Source: Hyphomicrobiales bacterium (GTDB taxonomy: Bacteria; Pseudomonadota; Alphaproteobacteria; Rhizobiales; Kaistiaceae). Taken from it: a DNA stretch of 48,582 nucleotides. Both the position numbers and the translations under genes were made by a program. The first letter of the stretch is position 1; every line of letters begins with the position of its first letter. The stretch is from NCBI GenBank assembly GCA_024222895.1, contig JAAEOR010000399.1:1-48582 (forward strand), given 5' to 3'. Below are positions 8,171 to 15,599 of this stretch, one piece after another. The notes under the pieces were generated by a model. The model made no database searches. It was not told the origin of the DNA and saw only the letters and a program-made list of their open reading frames with translations.

Positions 8171-9027
8171 CCCTTGACCGCTCCCATCGTCAAACCCCGA
8201 ATGAAGTAGCGTTGGAAGAACAGAAATACGATCAGCGTCGGCAAGCTGGCGAGGAGCGCCAGCGCGCCCTGCACACCCCATGCGACGGTGTACTGGCCGC
8301 GCAGGAACACCAGACCGAGCATGATGGTTCGGACATCGTCGCTTTGGGTGAAGATCAACGGCCACAGGAAGTCGTTCCAGATCCAGGTGAACTGCAGGGT
8401 CGCCAGGACAGCGATCGCCGGCAGGCTGATCGGTAGAGCAATGCGGGTCAGGATCTGCCACTCGTTGACGCCCTCAACCAATGCCGCTTCTCGCAAGGCG
8501 GTTGGCACTGCAGCAAAGAAATTGCGCATCAGCAGCGTACAGATCGGGATGCCCATGGCGGTGTGGACGATAATCATCGGCCACAATGTGTCGATCAGGC
8601 CCATCTGGTTGAACAGCTTGAACAACGGGATGAGGATGATCTGTGGCGGAAAGAAAAGCCCGGAGACGATGACCAGGAAGATTGCCTCGCTGCCGCGAAA
8701 CGGCAGCTTTGCAAAAACCCAGCCGGCAAGAATGCCCAAGACGATTGACGCGGCTGTGGCCGGCGCGGTCACCAGCAAGGTGTTGAGGAAATAGACCTTG
8801 ACCGAGGGGTTGGCGAGCACCTCGATGAAATTGCCGAGATAGAGCGTCGCCGGGAGCGACCACAGGTCGCCGAGGGCGATGTCGCGTGTCGTCTTGAATG
8901 CGGAGAGGACAACCCCGGCGGTGGGGGCGAGAAACAGCAGGGCCAGAATTATCAGGCAGACAATCAAAGCGGCGCGTCCAGGCCGGAAGCTGGAGGCGGC
9001 CGGCGACTCAAGGGCAAGGTCAGTCAT
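8167..9027 (-). CDS. Carbohydrate ABC transporter permease (MalG-like)
   Basis: A 286-residue inner-membrane permease with six predicted membrane segments. The EAA loop reads EAALVEGVNEWQILTRIALPISLPA, the consensus contact site for the ATPase. The C-terminus FQRYFIRGLTMGAVKG is characteristic of the MalG/UgpE side of the CUT1 family. The ATG at 9027 (MTDLALESP) overlaps the 3' end of the upstream permease by 8 bases. A longer frame upstream would start inside that gene and is unlikely. It forms a heterodimer with the neighbouring MalF-like permease. Confidence 0.92.
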   Translation of the reverse strand: MTDLALESPAASSFRPGRAALIVCLIILALLFLAPTAGVVLSAFKTTRDIALGDLWSLPATLYLGNFIEVLANPSVKVYFLNTLLVTAPATAASIVLGILAGWVFAKLPFRGSEAIFLVIVSGLFFPPQIILIPLFKLFNQMGLIDTLWPMIIVHTAMGIPICTLLMRNFFAAVPTALREAALVEGVNEWQILTRIALPISLPAIAVLATLQFTWIWNDFLWPLIFTQSDDVRTIMLGLVFLRGQYTVAWGVQGALALLASLPTLIVFLFFQRYFIRGLTMGAVKG

Positions 9028-9904
9028 AGACCTCGTCCAATTTCCGCAACTGGCGGAAGTAGAGGTAGATGATCGACAGGGCAATCAGAAAAAGCACCAC
9101 TGAAATGGCACTGCCGTACCCCATCCGATACTTCTTGAACGACTCCTCATACATGAAATAGGCGAGCGTATTGGACGACTGGAACGGGCCGCCGCCGGTC
9201 ATGATGTAGAGGATGTCGAACCCCTTCAACGAATTGATCACCGACAGGGCAATGACGACGACGGTGGCGGGTCGCAGCATCGGCAGGACGATATGGCGGG
9301 TCTGTTTCCAGCGATTGACCCCGTCGATGTCAGCCGCTTCCAGCAGCTCGCGCGGAATCGCCGTCAGCCCGGCAAGGAAGATGACCATCGCCAGCCCTGT
9401 CTGCTGCCATGACCAGGCGAGGATGACCGAGCCGAGCGCCGTGGACGGCTCGGCCAGCCAGGCAAAATTGAAGCGGCGCATGCCGGTCACCGTCTCGATC
9501 GTGGTGTTGAGCAAGCCCCAGTCGGGTTGATAGATCCAGATCCAGATCTGGCCGACAATCACCGCCGCCAGGCAAATGGGCAGATAGAAGATCGACTTGA
9601 AGATGCGGGCGCCACGCAAACCGGTGTTGAGCAACAATGCCAGGCCGAGACCAAGCAGGGTCGGTACCACCAGAGCGGCCACCATCCAAACGGCAGTATT
9701 GGCGATGGCGTTGAAGAACTGCGGATCGCTGAACACCCGCGCGAAATTGGCGAGCCCGACAACGTCGAAATCCGACGAAAAGCCATTCCAGTTGGTGATC
9801 GAGTAGCGGAAGGAATCGATCAGCGGCCACAGCACGAAGACCGAGAAGACCGTCAGGACGGGCGCCAGCAGAACGACCCTCCAGAATGTGTCGCGCCTCT
9901 CCAT
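9020..9904 (-). CDS. Carbohydrate ABC transporter permease (MalF/UgpA-like)
   Basis: A 294-residue permease starting MERRDTFWRVVLLAPVLTV, with six predicted membrane helices. The EAA loop is EAADIDGVNRWKQTRHIVLPMLRPA. WPLIDSFRYSITNWNGFSSDFDVVG and the segment GGPFQSSNTLAYFMYEESF are typical of CUT1-family MalF-side permeases for di- or monosaccharides. The chosen ATG at 9904 gives normal length; an ATG at 9922 is also possible. It lies ~75 bases after the binding-protein gene, within one operon. It pairs with the MalG-like protein in the inner membrane. Confidence 0.92.
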   Translation of the reverse strand: MERRDTFWRVVLLAPVLTVFSVFVLWPLIDSFRYSITNWNGFSSDFDVVGLANFARVFSDPQFFNAIANTAVWMVAALVVPTLLGLGLALLLNTGLRGARIFKSIFYLPICLAAVIVGQIWIWIYQPDWGLLNTTIETVTGMRRFNFAWLAEPSTALGSVILAWSWQQTGLAMVIFLAGLTAIPRELLEAADIDGVNRWKQTRHIVLPMLRPATVVVIALSVINSLKGFDILYIMTGGGPFQSSNTLAYFMYEESFKKYRMGYGSAISVVLFLIALSIIYLYFRQLRKLDEVYD

Positions 9905-9978
9905 GATTTCCTTCCGCCACAATCGAAAAGGAGACGGGCAGGGTCCGCCCGTCTCCCGTTTACCACGACTGGAAGCGA

Positions 9979-11256
9979 CTATTCTTTGAACGCGTCCTCT
10001 GCGCCCTTCTGGGTCCTGTCCATCAGAGCGTCGATATCCGAGGAATCGTTCATAAACTCCGCAAACATGTTGAGCCCGACTTCGGCGACCGGCGGCGGCG
10101 TTGCCAGATCGTAGTTGAAGGCAAAGGCGTCGGCGCCATTGACCGCGTCAAGGGCGCGGCTCATCACCGGCGTATAGGTGGATACGTCGACATTGACGTT
10201 CGGCGAAAGGGCGCCCTGGACCTGAGCCCATTTGGCTTGAACGGCCGGATCCGACACGAGCCAAGCGAGCAGCTTGCGTGCGGCCTCAGGGTGTTCGGCA
10301 TTGGCAGCGACCAGCCATCCGTCAACCGGCCCGACCACCGCATTTGGTACGCCTTCGTCAATCACCGGAAACGCGAAGAAGTCATAGTCTTCTCCGGCCT
10401 TGAGATCCTGGCCGTTCCAGTAACCAGTAATCCAGGTGCCCATCAGGGTCATTGCCGCATCGCCGCGGGCAACCTGATCGGACGCCTGGGTCCAGTCGTT
10501 GGCGTTGGAGTTGGCCGCGAAGCAACCGGCATCCACGAGATCCTTCCAGAGTCCCATAGCCCGCTTGACCTCGGCGTCGGTATAGGACGCCTCGCCGGCC
10601 ATCAGCCGGGCGCGATAATCCGGACCGGCAGTCCGCAGCAGGAGGTAGTCGAACCAGAACTGGGCCGGCCAGCGGTTCTTGGAGCCGAGCGCGATGGGAT
10701 CGATTTCCATTTCCTTCAAGGTTGCACACGCTGCCAGTAGTTCGTCCCAGGTGCCGGGCATTGTTTCGATGCCGGCCTCGGCCATGACCTTCGGGTTGTA
10801 GAACATCCCGGCATAATGATAGCCGAACGGGATCAGGTAGCGCTCGTCGTTGTACGAGGTAGCACCGTCGGCGACCGACTTGGCGACGATCGCATCCAAA
10901 TCATTAGCCGCCCACATGTCGTCGATGGAGGCGAGATTACCGGCGTCGACGACAAACTGGGTGCGCGCGCCGGCCCAGTAGCTGAAGATGTCCGGCAGAC
11001 TATCGCCGGCAGCGCGGACCAGGATTCCGGTTTTGAAGTCCTCGTGGCCGATCGGACTGTCCTCGACGGTGACCCCGGTTTTGTCCTTGAACGCGTCGAA
11101 TATCTCAGTGATGCCCTTCTGACCGAGTTCGCCGGTGAAGTAATGCGAAACGGTCACCGTGTCGTCCTCGGCAAACGCCGGAGATGTCGAAAGCTGGAGC
11201 GGCACGGCAACAAGGGCGGCGCCGGCTGCGGCTTGGATGAGATGCCAGGATTTCAT
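9979..11256 (-). CDS. Sugar ABC transporter substrate-binding protein
   Basis: A 425-residue periplasmic binding protein with a signal peptide (MKSWHLIQ then AAAGAALVAVPL, cleavage near SPAFA-E). The mature part shows the cluster B/CUT1 binding-protein pattern: TVSHYFTGELGQKGITEIFDAFKDKTGVTVE at the start, YHYAGMFYNPKVMAEAGIETMPGTWDELLAAC in the middle, and GDAAMTLMGTWITGYW later. The ATG at 11256 is preceded by GGGAGGA at good spacing, so longer upstream starts are rejected. It is the first gene of the import operon and is divergent from the IclR regulator, the usual arrangement for substrate-induced sugar uptake. The ligand is unknown; the downstream IolD-like enzyme hints at a cyclitol or keto-sugar. 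Confidence 0.93.
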   Translation of the reverse strand: MKSWHLIQAAAGAALVAVPLQLSTSPAFAEDDTVTVSHYFTGELGQKGITEIFDAFKDKTGVTVEDSPIGHEDFKTGILVRAAGDSLPDIFSYWAGARTQFVVDAGNLASIDDMWAANDLDAIVAKSVADGATSYNDERYLIPFGYHYAGMFYNPKVMAEAGIETMPGTWDELLAACATLKEMEIDPIALGSKNRWPAQFWFDYLLLRTAGPDYRARLMAGEASYTDAEVKRAMGLWKDLVDAGCFAANSNANDWTQASDQVARGDAAMTLMGTWITGYWNGQDLKAGEDYDFFAFPVIDEGVPNAVVGPVDGWLVAANAEHPEAARKLLAWLVSDPAVQAKWAQVQGALSPNVNVDVSTYTPVMSRALDAVNGADAFAFNYDLATPPPVAEVGLNMFAEFMNDSSDIDALMDRTQKGAEDAFKE

Positions 11257-11475
11257 GCGTTCCTCCCAAGAACTGACGAAGCAATAAGTTGCCCTATATG
11301 ATACCCATATACAAGCGACTTGCCTATCAGTTGCCGCTGTGCTCATTTGTGTCAACATCATCTTGTGAAAGACGCGCTTTTTCCAAGATTAGTATCCTAT
11401 AGGGCAACGCATCGGCTCTTGTGTTGCGTATTAGGCAACAGACGGTGGCCAAGCTGACCCGATGGAGGGAAGCGC
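11257..11475. promoter_or_regulatory. Divergent promoter region with repeated GTTGCC-type operator elements
   Basis: This 219-bp spacer separates the binding-protein gene and the iclR-type gene. It holds a perfect inverted pair, GTTGCCCTATA at 11288-11298 and TATAGGGCAAC at 11398-11408. A compact palindrome TGTTGCGTATTAGGCAACA lies at 11422-11440. Further half-sites are TTGCCTAT at 11320-11327 and GTTGCC at 11330-11335. A minus-strand TTGACA lies at 11355-11350. Repeated elements flanking both promoters fit IclR control, possibly with looping between the ~110-bp separated sites. That the IclR protein binds them is inference. Confidence 0.65.
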
Positions 11476-12219
11476 ATGCGGGTTGTGCAATCGTTGCAGA
11501 GAGGTCTGGCGGTGCTCGACTACCTGGCAGACAGTACCGAACCCGTGCGTACCTCCGACATCGCCGCACACTTCTCGATCGACAAGGCGAACGCCTCGCG
11601 CCTTCTCAACACGCTTTCGGCGGCAGGCTACGCCCGGCGGACGCCTGACCGACGCTATGCGCCAGGTGCCCGATTTCCCGGCGCCGAGGGCCGGACACTG
11701 GAGGCGCTGATCGACCTGCGCGAACGAACCCGATCGCTGCTGGAAGGGTTGGTCGAAGCGTCAGGCGAATGCGCCCACATGGCAGTGCTTGTCGCCGACA
11801 AGGTCTGGTACGTCGACAAGATATCCTCACCCCATCCGCTGCGGGTCGACCACCCGGTCGGCGCGCTGGCTCCGCTCCACTGTACCGCGCTCGGCAAGGC
11901 GTATCTGGCCTTCGGGTCCCGGGTCGCATCAAGCGACCTCGCAAGGTTCACGACCCACACGATCACTACCCTCGACGGCCTGGCAGCCAATCTCGATGCG
12001 GCTCGCCGCGAGGGCTTCACCCGCGACGACGAAGAGTTCAGCCCCGGCGTGCGCTGCGTTGCCGCGCCAATCCGTAACCGCTCCGGCGCCATGATGGGCG
12101 CAGTTGGACTGTCGGGCCCCACAGCCCGCATCGATGCCGCCCGCTTCGACGATCTCGGACGCCTGGTGCGCGATCGCGCAGCGGAACTCACACCGCCCAC
12201 CAATGGACTGGACGAATGA
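11476..12219 (+). CDS. IclR-family transcriptional regulator
   Basis: A 247-residue regulator. The N-terminal winged helix-turn-helix spans about residues 1-65 (VQSLQRGLAVLDYLAD, then VRTSDIAAHFSIDKANASRLLNTLSAAGYARR). The C-terminal effector domain follows the IclR pattern (GALAPLHCTALGKAYLAFG, DDEEFSPGVRCVAAPIRNRSGAMMGAVGLSGP). Length is normal for the family. It is divergent from the ABC importer and its stop overlaps the dehydrogenase start as ATGA, so it is probably co-transcribed with the catabolic genes and controls both directions. The effector is unknown, likely the imported compound or a catabolite. Confidence 0.92.
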   Translation: MRVVQSLQRGLAVLDYLADSTEPVRTSDIAAHFSIDKANASRLLNTLSAAGYARRTPDRRYAPGARFPGAEGRTLEALIDLRERTRSLLEGLVEASGECAHMAVLVADKVWYVDKISSPHPLRVDHPVGALAPLHCTALGKAYLAFGSRVASSDLARFTTHTITTLDGLAANLDAARREGFTRDDEEFSPGVRCVAAPIRNRSGAMMGAVGLSGPTARIDAARFDDLGRLVRDRAAELTPPTNGLDE

Positions 12220-13325
12220 CCGCACAACTCGATCAGGTCCGCGTCGGCTTCATCGGCGCCGGGCGCATCTCCGACCTGCACGCTATAGAATACCAATCCA
12301 ATCCGGACGCGGCGGTCGTCGCAATCGCCGACATCGAGCCGGAGGTCGCATCGGAGCGGGCCCGCGCCTGGGGATTCCCGGATGCGCGGATCTATACCGA
12401 CTATCGAGCACTCCTCGACGATCCGGATGTCAACACAGTCGAGATCCTGCTACCGCATCACCTCCATTGTGACGCCGCGTTAGCGGCAATGGATTCGGGA
12501 AAACACGTCTCGCTGCAGAAACCGATGACCACCACTATCGCCGATGCCGACCGGCTGGTTGATCGGGCCACGGCGGCGGCCGGTCGTTTCCGCGTCTTCG
12601 AGAACTTTATCTTTTATCCACCGATCGTGAAGGCAAAGGAACTGATCGATAGTGGCGCGATCGGCGAACCGATATCGATCCGGATCAAGAGCAATCCCGG
12701 CAGGAGCAATACCGCATGGAAGGTTCCGGCCGGGGCGGATGCCTGGCGCCAGGACCGGCAAACCAATGGCGGCGGCCCACTGGCTTTCGACGACGGTCAC
12801 CACAAGTTCGCGCTCGGCTGGCATTTCATGGGACAGGCGGACGAGGTCCACGCCTGGATCGGCGAGACCCCGCGCCGCGAGGGGGGGTTGATCGATGCGC
12901 CCGCGATCATCTCGTGGAAGTTCCCCGGTAACCGCTTTGGCCACCTCGAACTTGCCTATTCACCGGATATGGAGATCGTCACCGTCCACTATCCCCAGGA
13001 CGATCGACTGGAGATTACCGGAACTGCCGGAGTCATTGCGGTGAACCGCGGCCACGGCCGAATTGTCGAAGGGCCACCACTTGTCCTTTACGCGGAGGGC
13101 AAGACCGAGGGCTTCAGCTTTCCGGACGCCGACCTCGGTTGGGAGGCGAGCTTCATCCATTCGACCCGCCATTTCATTGATGCTCTGCGAGGTGGAGATG
13201 CGCCTCGCCTCAACGGCGAGGATGGGCGGGCTATTCTCAAATTCACGCTTGCCGCGCAGCGCTCGGCCGAAGTCGGACGTGCCGTCCGGATCGAGGAACT
13301 CGACAGGCGAGGCTCGGAGGTTTGA
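12216..13325 (+). CDS. Gfo/Idh/MocA-family NAD(P)-dependent oxidoreductase
   Basis: A 369-residue dehydrogenase. The N-terminal Rossmann fold shows VGFIGAGRIS (about 6-17). The usual EKP catalytic motif reads QKP here (SLQKPMTTT, about 98-106), keeping the lysine. LAFDDGHHKFALGWH (about 188-202) matches the C-terminal-domain catalytic D-x3-H region. The family oxidises or reduces sugars, inositols and related alcohols. It overlaps the iclR-type gene by 4 bp and ends 2 bp before the IolD-like gene start. Together these suggest oxidation of an imported sugar or cyclitol followed by ThDP-dependent or ring-cleaving chemistry. The exact substrate is not visible. Confidence 0.9.
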   Translation: MTAQLDQVRVGFIGAGRISDLHAIEYQSNPDAAVVAIADIEPEVASERARAWGFPDARIYTDYRALLDDPDVNTVEILLPHHLHCDAALAAMDSGKHVSLQKPMTTTIADADRLVDRATAAAGRFRVFENFIFYPPIVKAKELIDSGAIGEPISIRIKSNPGRSNTAWKVPAGADAWRQDRQTNGGGPLAFDDGHHKFALGWHFMGQADEVHAWIGETPRREGGLIDAPAIISWKFPGNRFGHLELAYSPDMEIVTVHYPQDDRLEITGTAGVIAVNRGHGRIVEGPPLVLYAEGKTEGFSFPDADLGWEASFIHSTRHFIDALRGGDAPRLNGEDGRAILKFTLAAQRSAEVGRAVRIEELDRRGSEV

Positions 13326-13327
13326 CC

Positions 13328-15208
13328 ATGGAAGGTCGACCGGACCCTACGGCCCGGCGCGCGGCCGCGATCGCCGAAGCGGGCAGCCTGGAAGCCGCGC
13401 TTGCCGCGGGGACGCTGGCGGAAATCGTTGCCGTCCCCCTGGCGGAGGCCGTCATCCTCGGTCTGCTGCGGCAGGATGTCCGCAAATACCTTGCCATTTT
13501 CGGCCACGGCAATACGGCCCTGGGCGAGGCGCTGCGGGTCTATGAGAAGGCGGGCGTCACCCGGACCTGGCAATTCCGCAACGAGGTCGCCATGGCCCAT
13601 GCAGCGACCCAGTTGTCCTGGCAGTATGGGGAGGTACCTGCCGTCTTGACGTCGATCGGGCCCGGCGCGCTTCAGGCGTTCGCCGCCTCGCTGGTGGCGG
13701 CGTCGAATGGCGTCGGTGTCTATCATCTCTATGGCGACGAGACGACCGGTGGCGAAGGCTACAACATGCAGCAGGTGCCCCAGGCACGACAGGGTGCCTT
13801 CGGCGCGCTCGCCGCCACCATGGGGCGCAGCTACACACTCCATACGCCTGAGGCCCTGCGCGAAGCGCTACGACAGGGCAACGTTACGGTCCGCCATCCG
13901 TTCAAGCCGGGACCGTATTACCTGCTGCTACCGATCAACACCCAACCGCGAATGGTAACGGTCAATCTTGCTGCGCTGCCGGTCCGGAGCGAAATTCCGC
14001 CGGTGGCCTGCGCCGATGATGGAGCGTTCGCAGCCGCCGCCGTTCGGATCGGCGCGCACGATCGCATTGTGATCAAGGCTGGCGGCGGTACCCTACATTT
14101 CGCCGCGCGGCTCAGGGAGTTCACCGAGCGGATCGGAGCCGCAGTGGTGCTGTCGCCGGGCTCCACTGGCGTGCTTCCTGATGATCACCCGCAGAACATG
14201 CATGTTGGCGGTTCGAAAGGCTCGATCAGCGGCAATTATGCGATGGAAGAAGCGACCCTGCTGATTGCCGTCGGTACGCGGGCGGTGTGTCAGTCGGACT
14301 GTTCGGGCATCGGCTACCCTCGGGTCAGCGAAGTGATCAACCTCAATGGCGATCTGGACGATCTGACCCACTACAACCGAACCCTGGCGCTGGCCGGCGA
14401 CATCGGCTCGAGTCTCGACCGTCTGATCGCCGCACTCGCCGATCGCCCGGTGCCTGTGAGTGCCGGTAGACGCGCCTGGCTGGACGCCTGTGCGCTGAAG
14501 AAAAGGGAGTGGTCGGGTGTCAAGCGCGACCGCATTGCCGCCACGGTGCCAATCGACCCTGCCTGGCAACGGCCGGTGATGACCCAGCCTCAAGCGATCG
14601 AGGCGGTTGCGTCCTTTGCCAAACGCGTTGGCGCGGTCAAGCTGTTCGACGCCGGGGATGTGCAGGCGAACGGCTTTCAGATCGTCGAGGATGACCACCC
14701 GTTCGAGACATTTACCGAAGCCGGAGCCTCCTACATGGGGTATGCGGTGAGCGGCTTGATGGCCGCCGCGATTGCCGAGCGGCCCGCCTATACCATCGCC
14801 TTCACCGGCGACGGATCCTTTATGATGAATCCGCAGATCCTCCTCGATGCCATCGAACACGGCCTGCGGGCCACCATTGTCATTTTTGACAATCGGCGCA
14901 TGGCAGCCATTTCCGGCCTTCAGGCGGCGCAGTACGGCGTCGTCTTCCGTACCGGCGACTCCGTCGCCGTCGACTATGTGCGGCTCGCCAGTGCCTTTCC
15001 CGGCGTCCTGGCGATTGCCGGCGGCGAAACGGCTGAATCCCTGCTCGAAGCGCTCACCGCCGCCTACGATCACCCGGGCCTCGCCGTCATCCATGTTCCG
15101 GTCTATGGTGGTGGCGACGAGATGGGCGGCATGGGCGCCTATGGCGCCTGGAATGTCGGCAACTGGGTAGAAGATGTCGAGGCCCGCTACGCGCAAACCG
15201 TGATCTGA
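13328..15208 (+). CDS. ThDP-dependent enzyme, IolD-like (acylhydrolase/acetolactate synthase superfamily)
   Basis: A 626-residue thiamine-diphosphate enzyme with the three-domain architecture of the acetolactate synthase superfamily. The Pyr domain has IFGHGNTALGEAL and WQFRNEVAMAHAA, where Glu about 86 is the cofactor-activating glutamate. A central domain includes VLSPGSTGVLPDDHPQNMHVGG, and the PP domain has the ThDP/Mg motif GDGSF...IFDN (about 495-522). The FGHGN start and YNMQQVPQARQGAF recall IolD, which cleaves trihydroxycyclohexanedione in myo-inositol catabolism. ATG 13328 follows CGGAGG at 7 nt; a TTG at 13322 overlapping the previous gene is less likely. No other iol genes are visible, so a related but different keto-sugar is possible. 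Confidence 0.85.
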   Translation: MEGRPDPTARRAAAIAEAGSLEAALAAGTLAEIVAVPLAEAVILGLLRQDVRKYLAIFGHGNTALGEALRVYEKAGVTRTWQFRNEVAMAHAATQLSWQYGEVPAVLTSIGPGALQAFAASLVAASNGVGVYHLYGDETTGGEGYNMQQVPQARQGAFGALAATMGRSYTLHTPEALREALRQGNVTVRHPFKPGPYYLLLPINTQPRMVTVNLAALPVRSEIPPVACADDGAFAAAAVRIGAHDRIVIKAGGGTLHFAARLREFTERIGAAVVLSPGSTGVLPDDHPQNMHVGGSKGSISGNYAMEEATLLIAVGTRAVCQSDCSGIGYPRVSEVINLNGDLDDLTHYNRTLALAGDIGSSLDRLIAALADRPVPVSAGRRAWLDACALKKREWSGVKRDRIAATVPIDPAWQRPVMTQPQAIEAVASFAKRVGAVKLFDAGDVQANGFQIVEDDHPFETFTEAGASYMGYAVSGLMAAAIAERPAYTIAFTGDGSFMMNPQILLDAIEHGLRATIVIFDNRRMAAISGLQAAQYGVVFRTGDSVAVDYVRLASAFPGVLAIAGGETAESLLEALTAAYDHPGLAVIHVPVYGGGDEMGGMGAYGAWNVGNWVEDVEARYAQTVI

Positions 15209-15220
15209 TCCACCGGCCAG

Positions 15221-15383
15221 TGGAGCGAATTTGACATTTGTGTCCCGCTCGCTGCAAGGCTCTCGTTCAAATGTCAAATTCAAAAGCTCCACTAGGATCA
15301 GATAGTTGCTAGTGGTCCTGATGACTCCGACATTTGCTTGTGAGGGTGCTGCAGGAGGGTAGCAAATGTCGGAGTCGGACCAC
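15221..15383 (+). repeat. Double-hairpin interspersed repeat, copy A
   Basis: A 163-bp element made of two long imperfect palindromes in series. Hairpin 1: TGGAGC and AATTTGACATTTG (221-240 of 15200) pair with CAAATGTCAAATT and GCTCCA (268-291). Hairpin 2: GTGGTCC and GACTCCGACATTTGCT (312-338) pair with AGCAAATGTCGGAGTC and GGACCAC (361-383). It starts 13 bases after the IolD-like stop. An almost identical copy of the same length lies at 23129-23291 and a diverged copy at 28352-28467. No transposase is encoded. Confidence 0.9.
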
Positions 15384-15520
15384 CAGTCCATTTCTGTGGA
15401 GGACACGCCTGATTGTGGTGCACCGCCGCCGGTCCGTCGCAATCACCGCGACGGTTCAACTTTTCTGCTTTGCGCACCGCGAACGCCACTTGGTCGCAAT
15501 GACCGCGTCGAAATCGCACA
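15384..15520. promoter_or_regulatory. Upstream region of the metal transporter with repeated TCGCA motifs
   Basis: No gene is seen. An 18-bp imperfect direct repeat occurs: GTCGCAATCACCGCGACG at 15436-15453 and GTCGCAATGACCGCGTCG at 15493-15510. Both share the TCGCA core that also builds the palindromes just downstream, so they may be auxiliary sites for the same regulator (inference). Confidence 0.35.
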
Positions 15521-15572
15521 TGCGAATAGTTCGCAATCTCATTGACAGTTGCGAGTGGGTCGCATAACTAAT
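15521..15572 (+). promoter_or_regulatory. Promoter and Fur/Mur-like palindromes of the manganese/zinc transporter operon
   Basis: A perfect 15-bp palindrome TGCGAATAGTTCGCA (6-3-6) sits at 15521-15535. A consensus -35 TTGACA follows at 15542-15547. A second inverted repeat TGCGA-GTGGG-TCGCA sits at 15550-15564, between the -35 and an AT-rich -10 region around 15563-15572. Alphaproteobacterial Mur and Fur boxes have similar TGCnAAT-n-ATTnGCA architecture. Placement over the promoter predicts metal-dependent repression; the binding protein is not encoded nearby. Confidence 0.6.
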
Positions 15573-15599
15573 AGGGCAAAACACGAGGGAAGAACATCC

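Noticed and set aside
13322-13327. TTG at 13322 as start of the IolD-like gene
   Set aside because: It sits 1 base from CGGAGG, too close for initiation; ATG 13328 is at 7 nt.
14093-15442. Minus-strand 449-codon frame over the IolD-like gene and repeat copy A
   Set aside because: Antisense to a ThDP enzyme with all motifs; its start comes from the repeat element.
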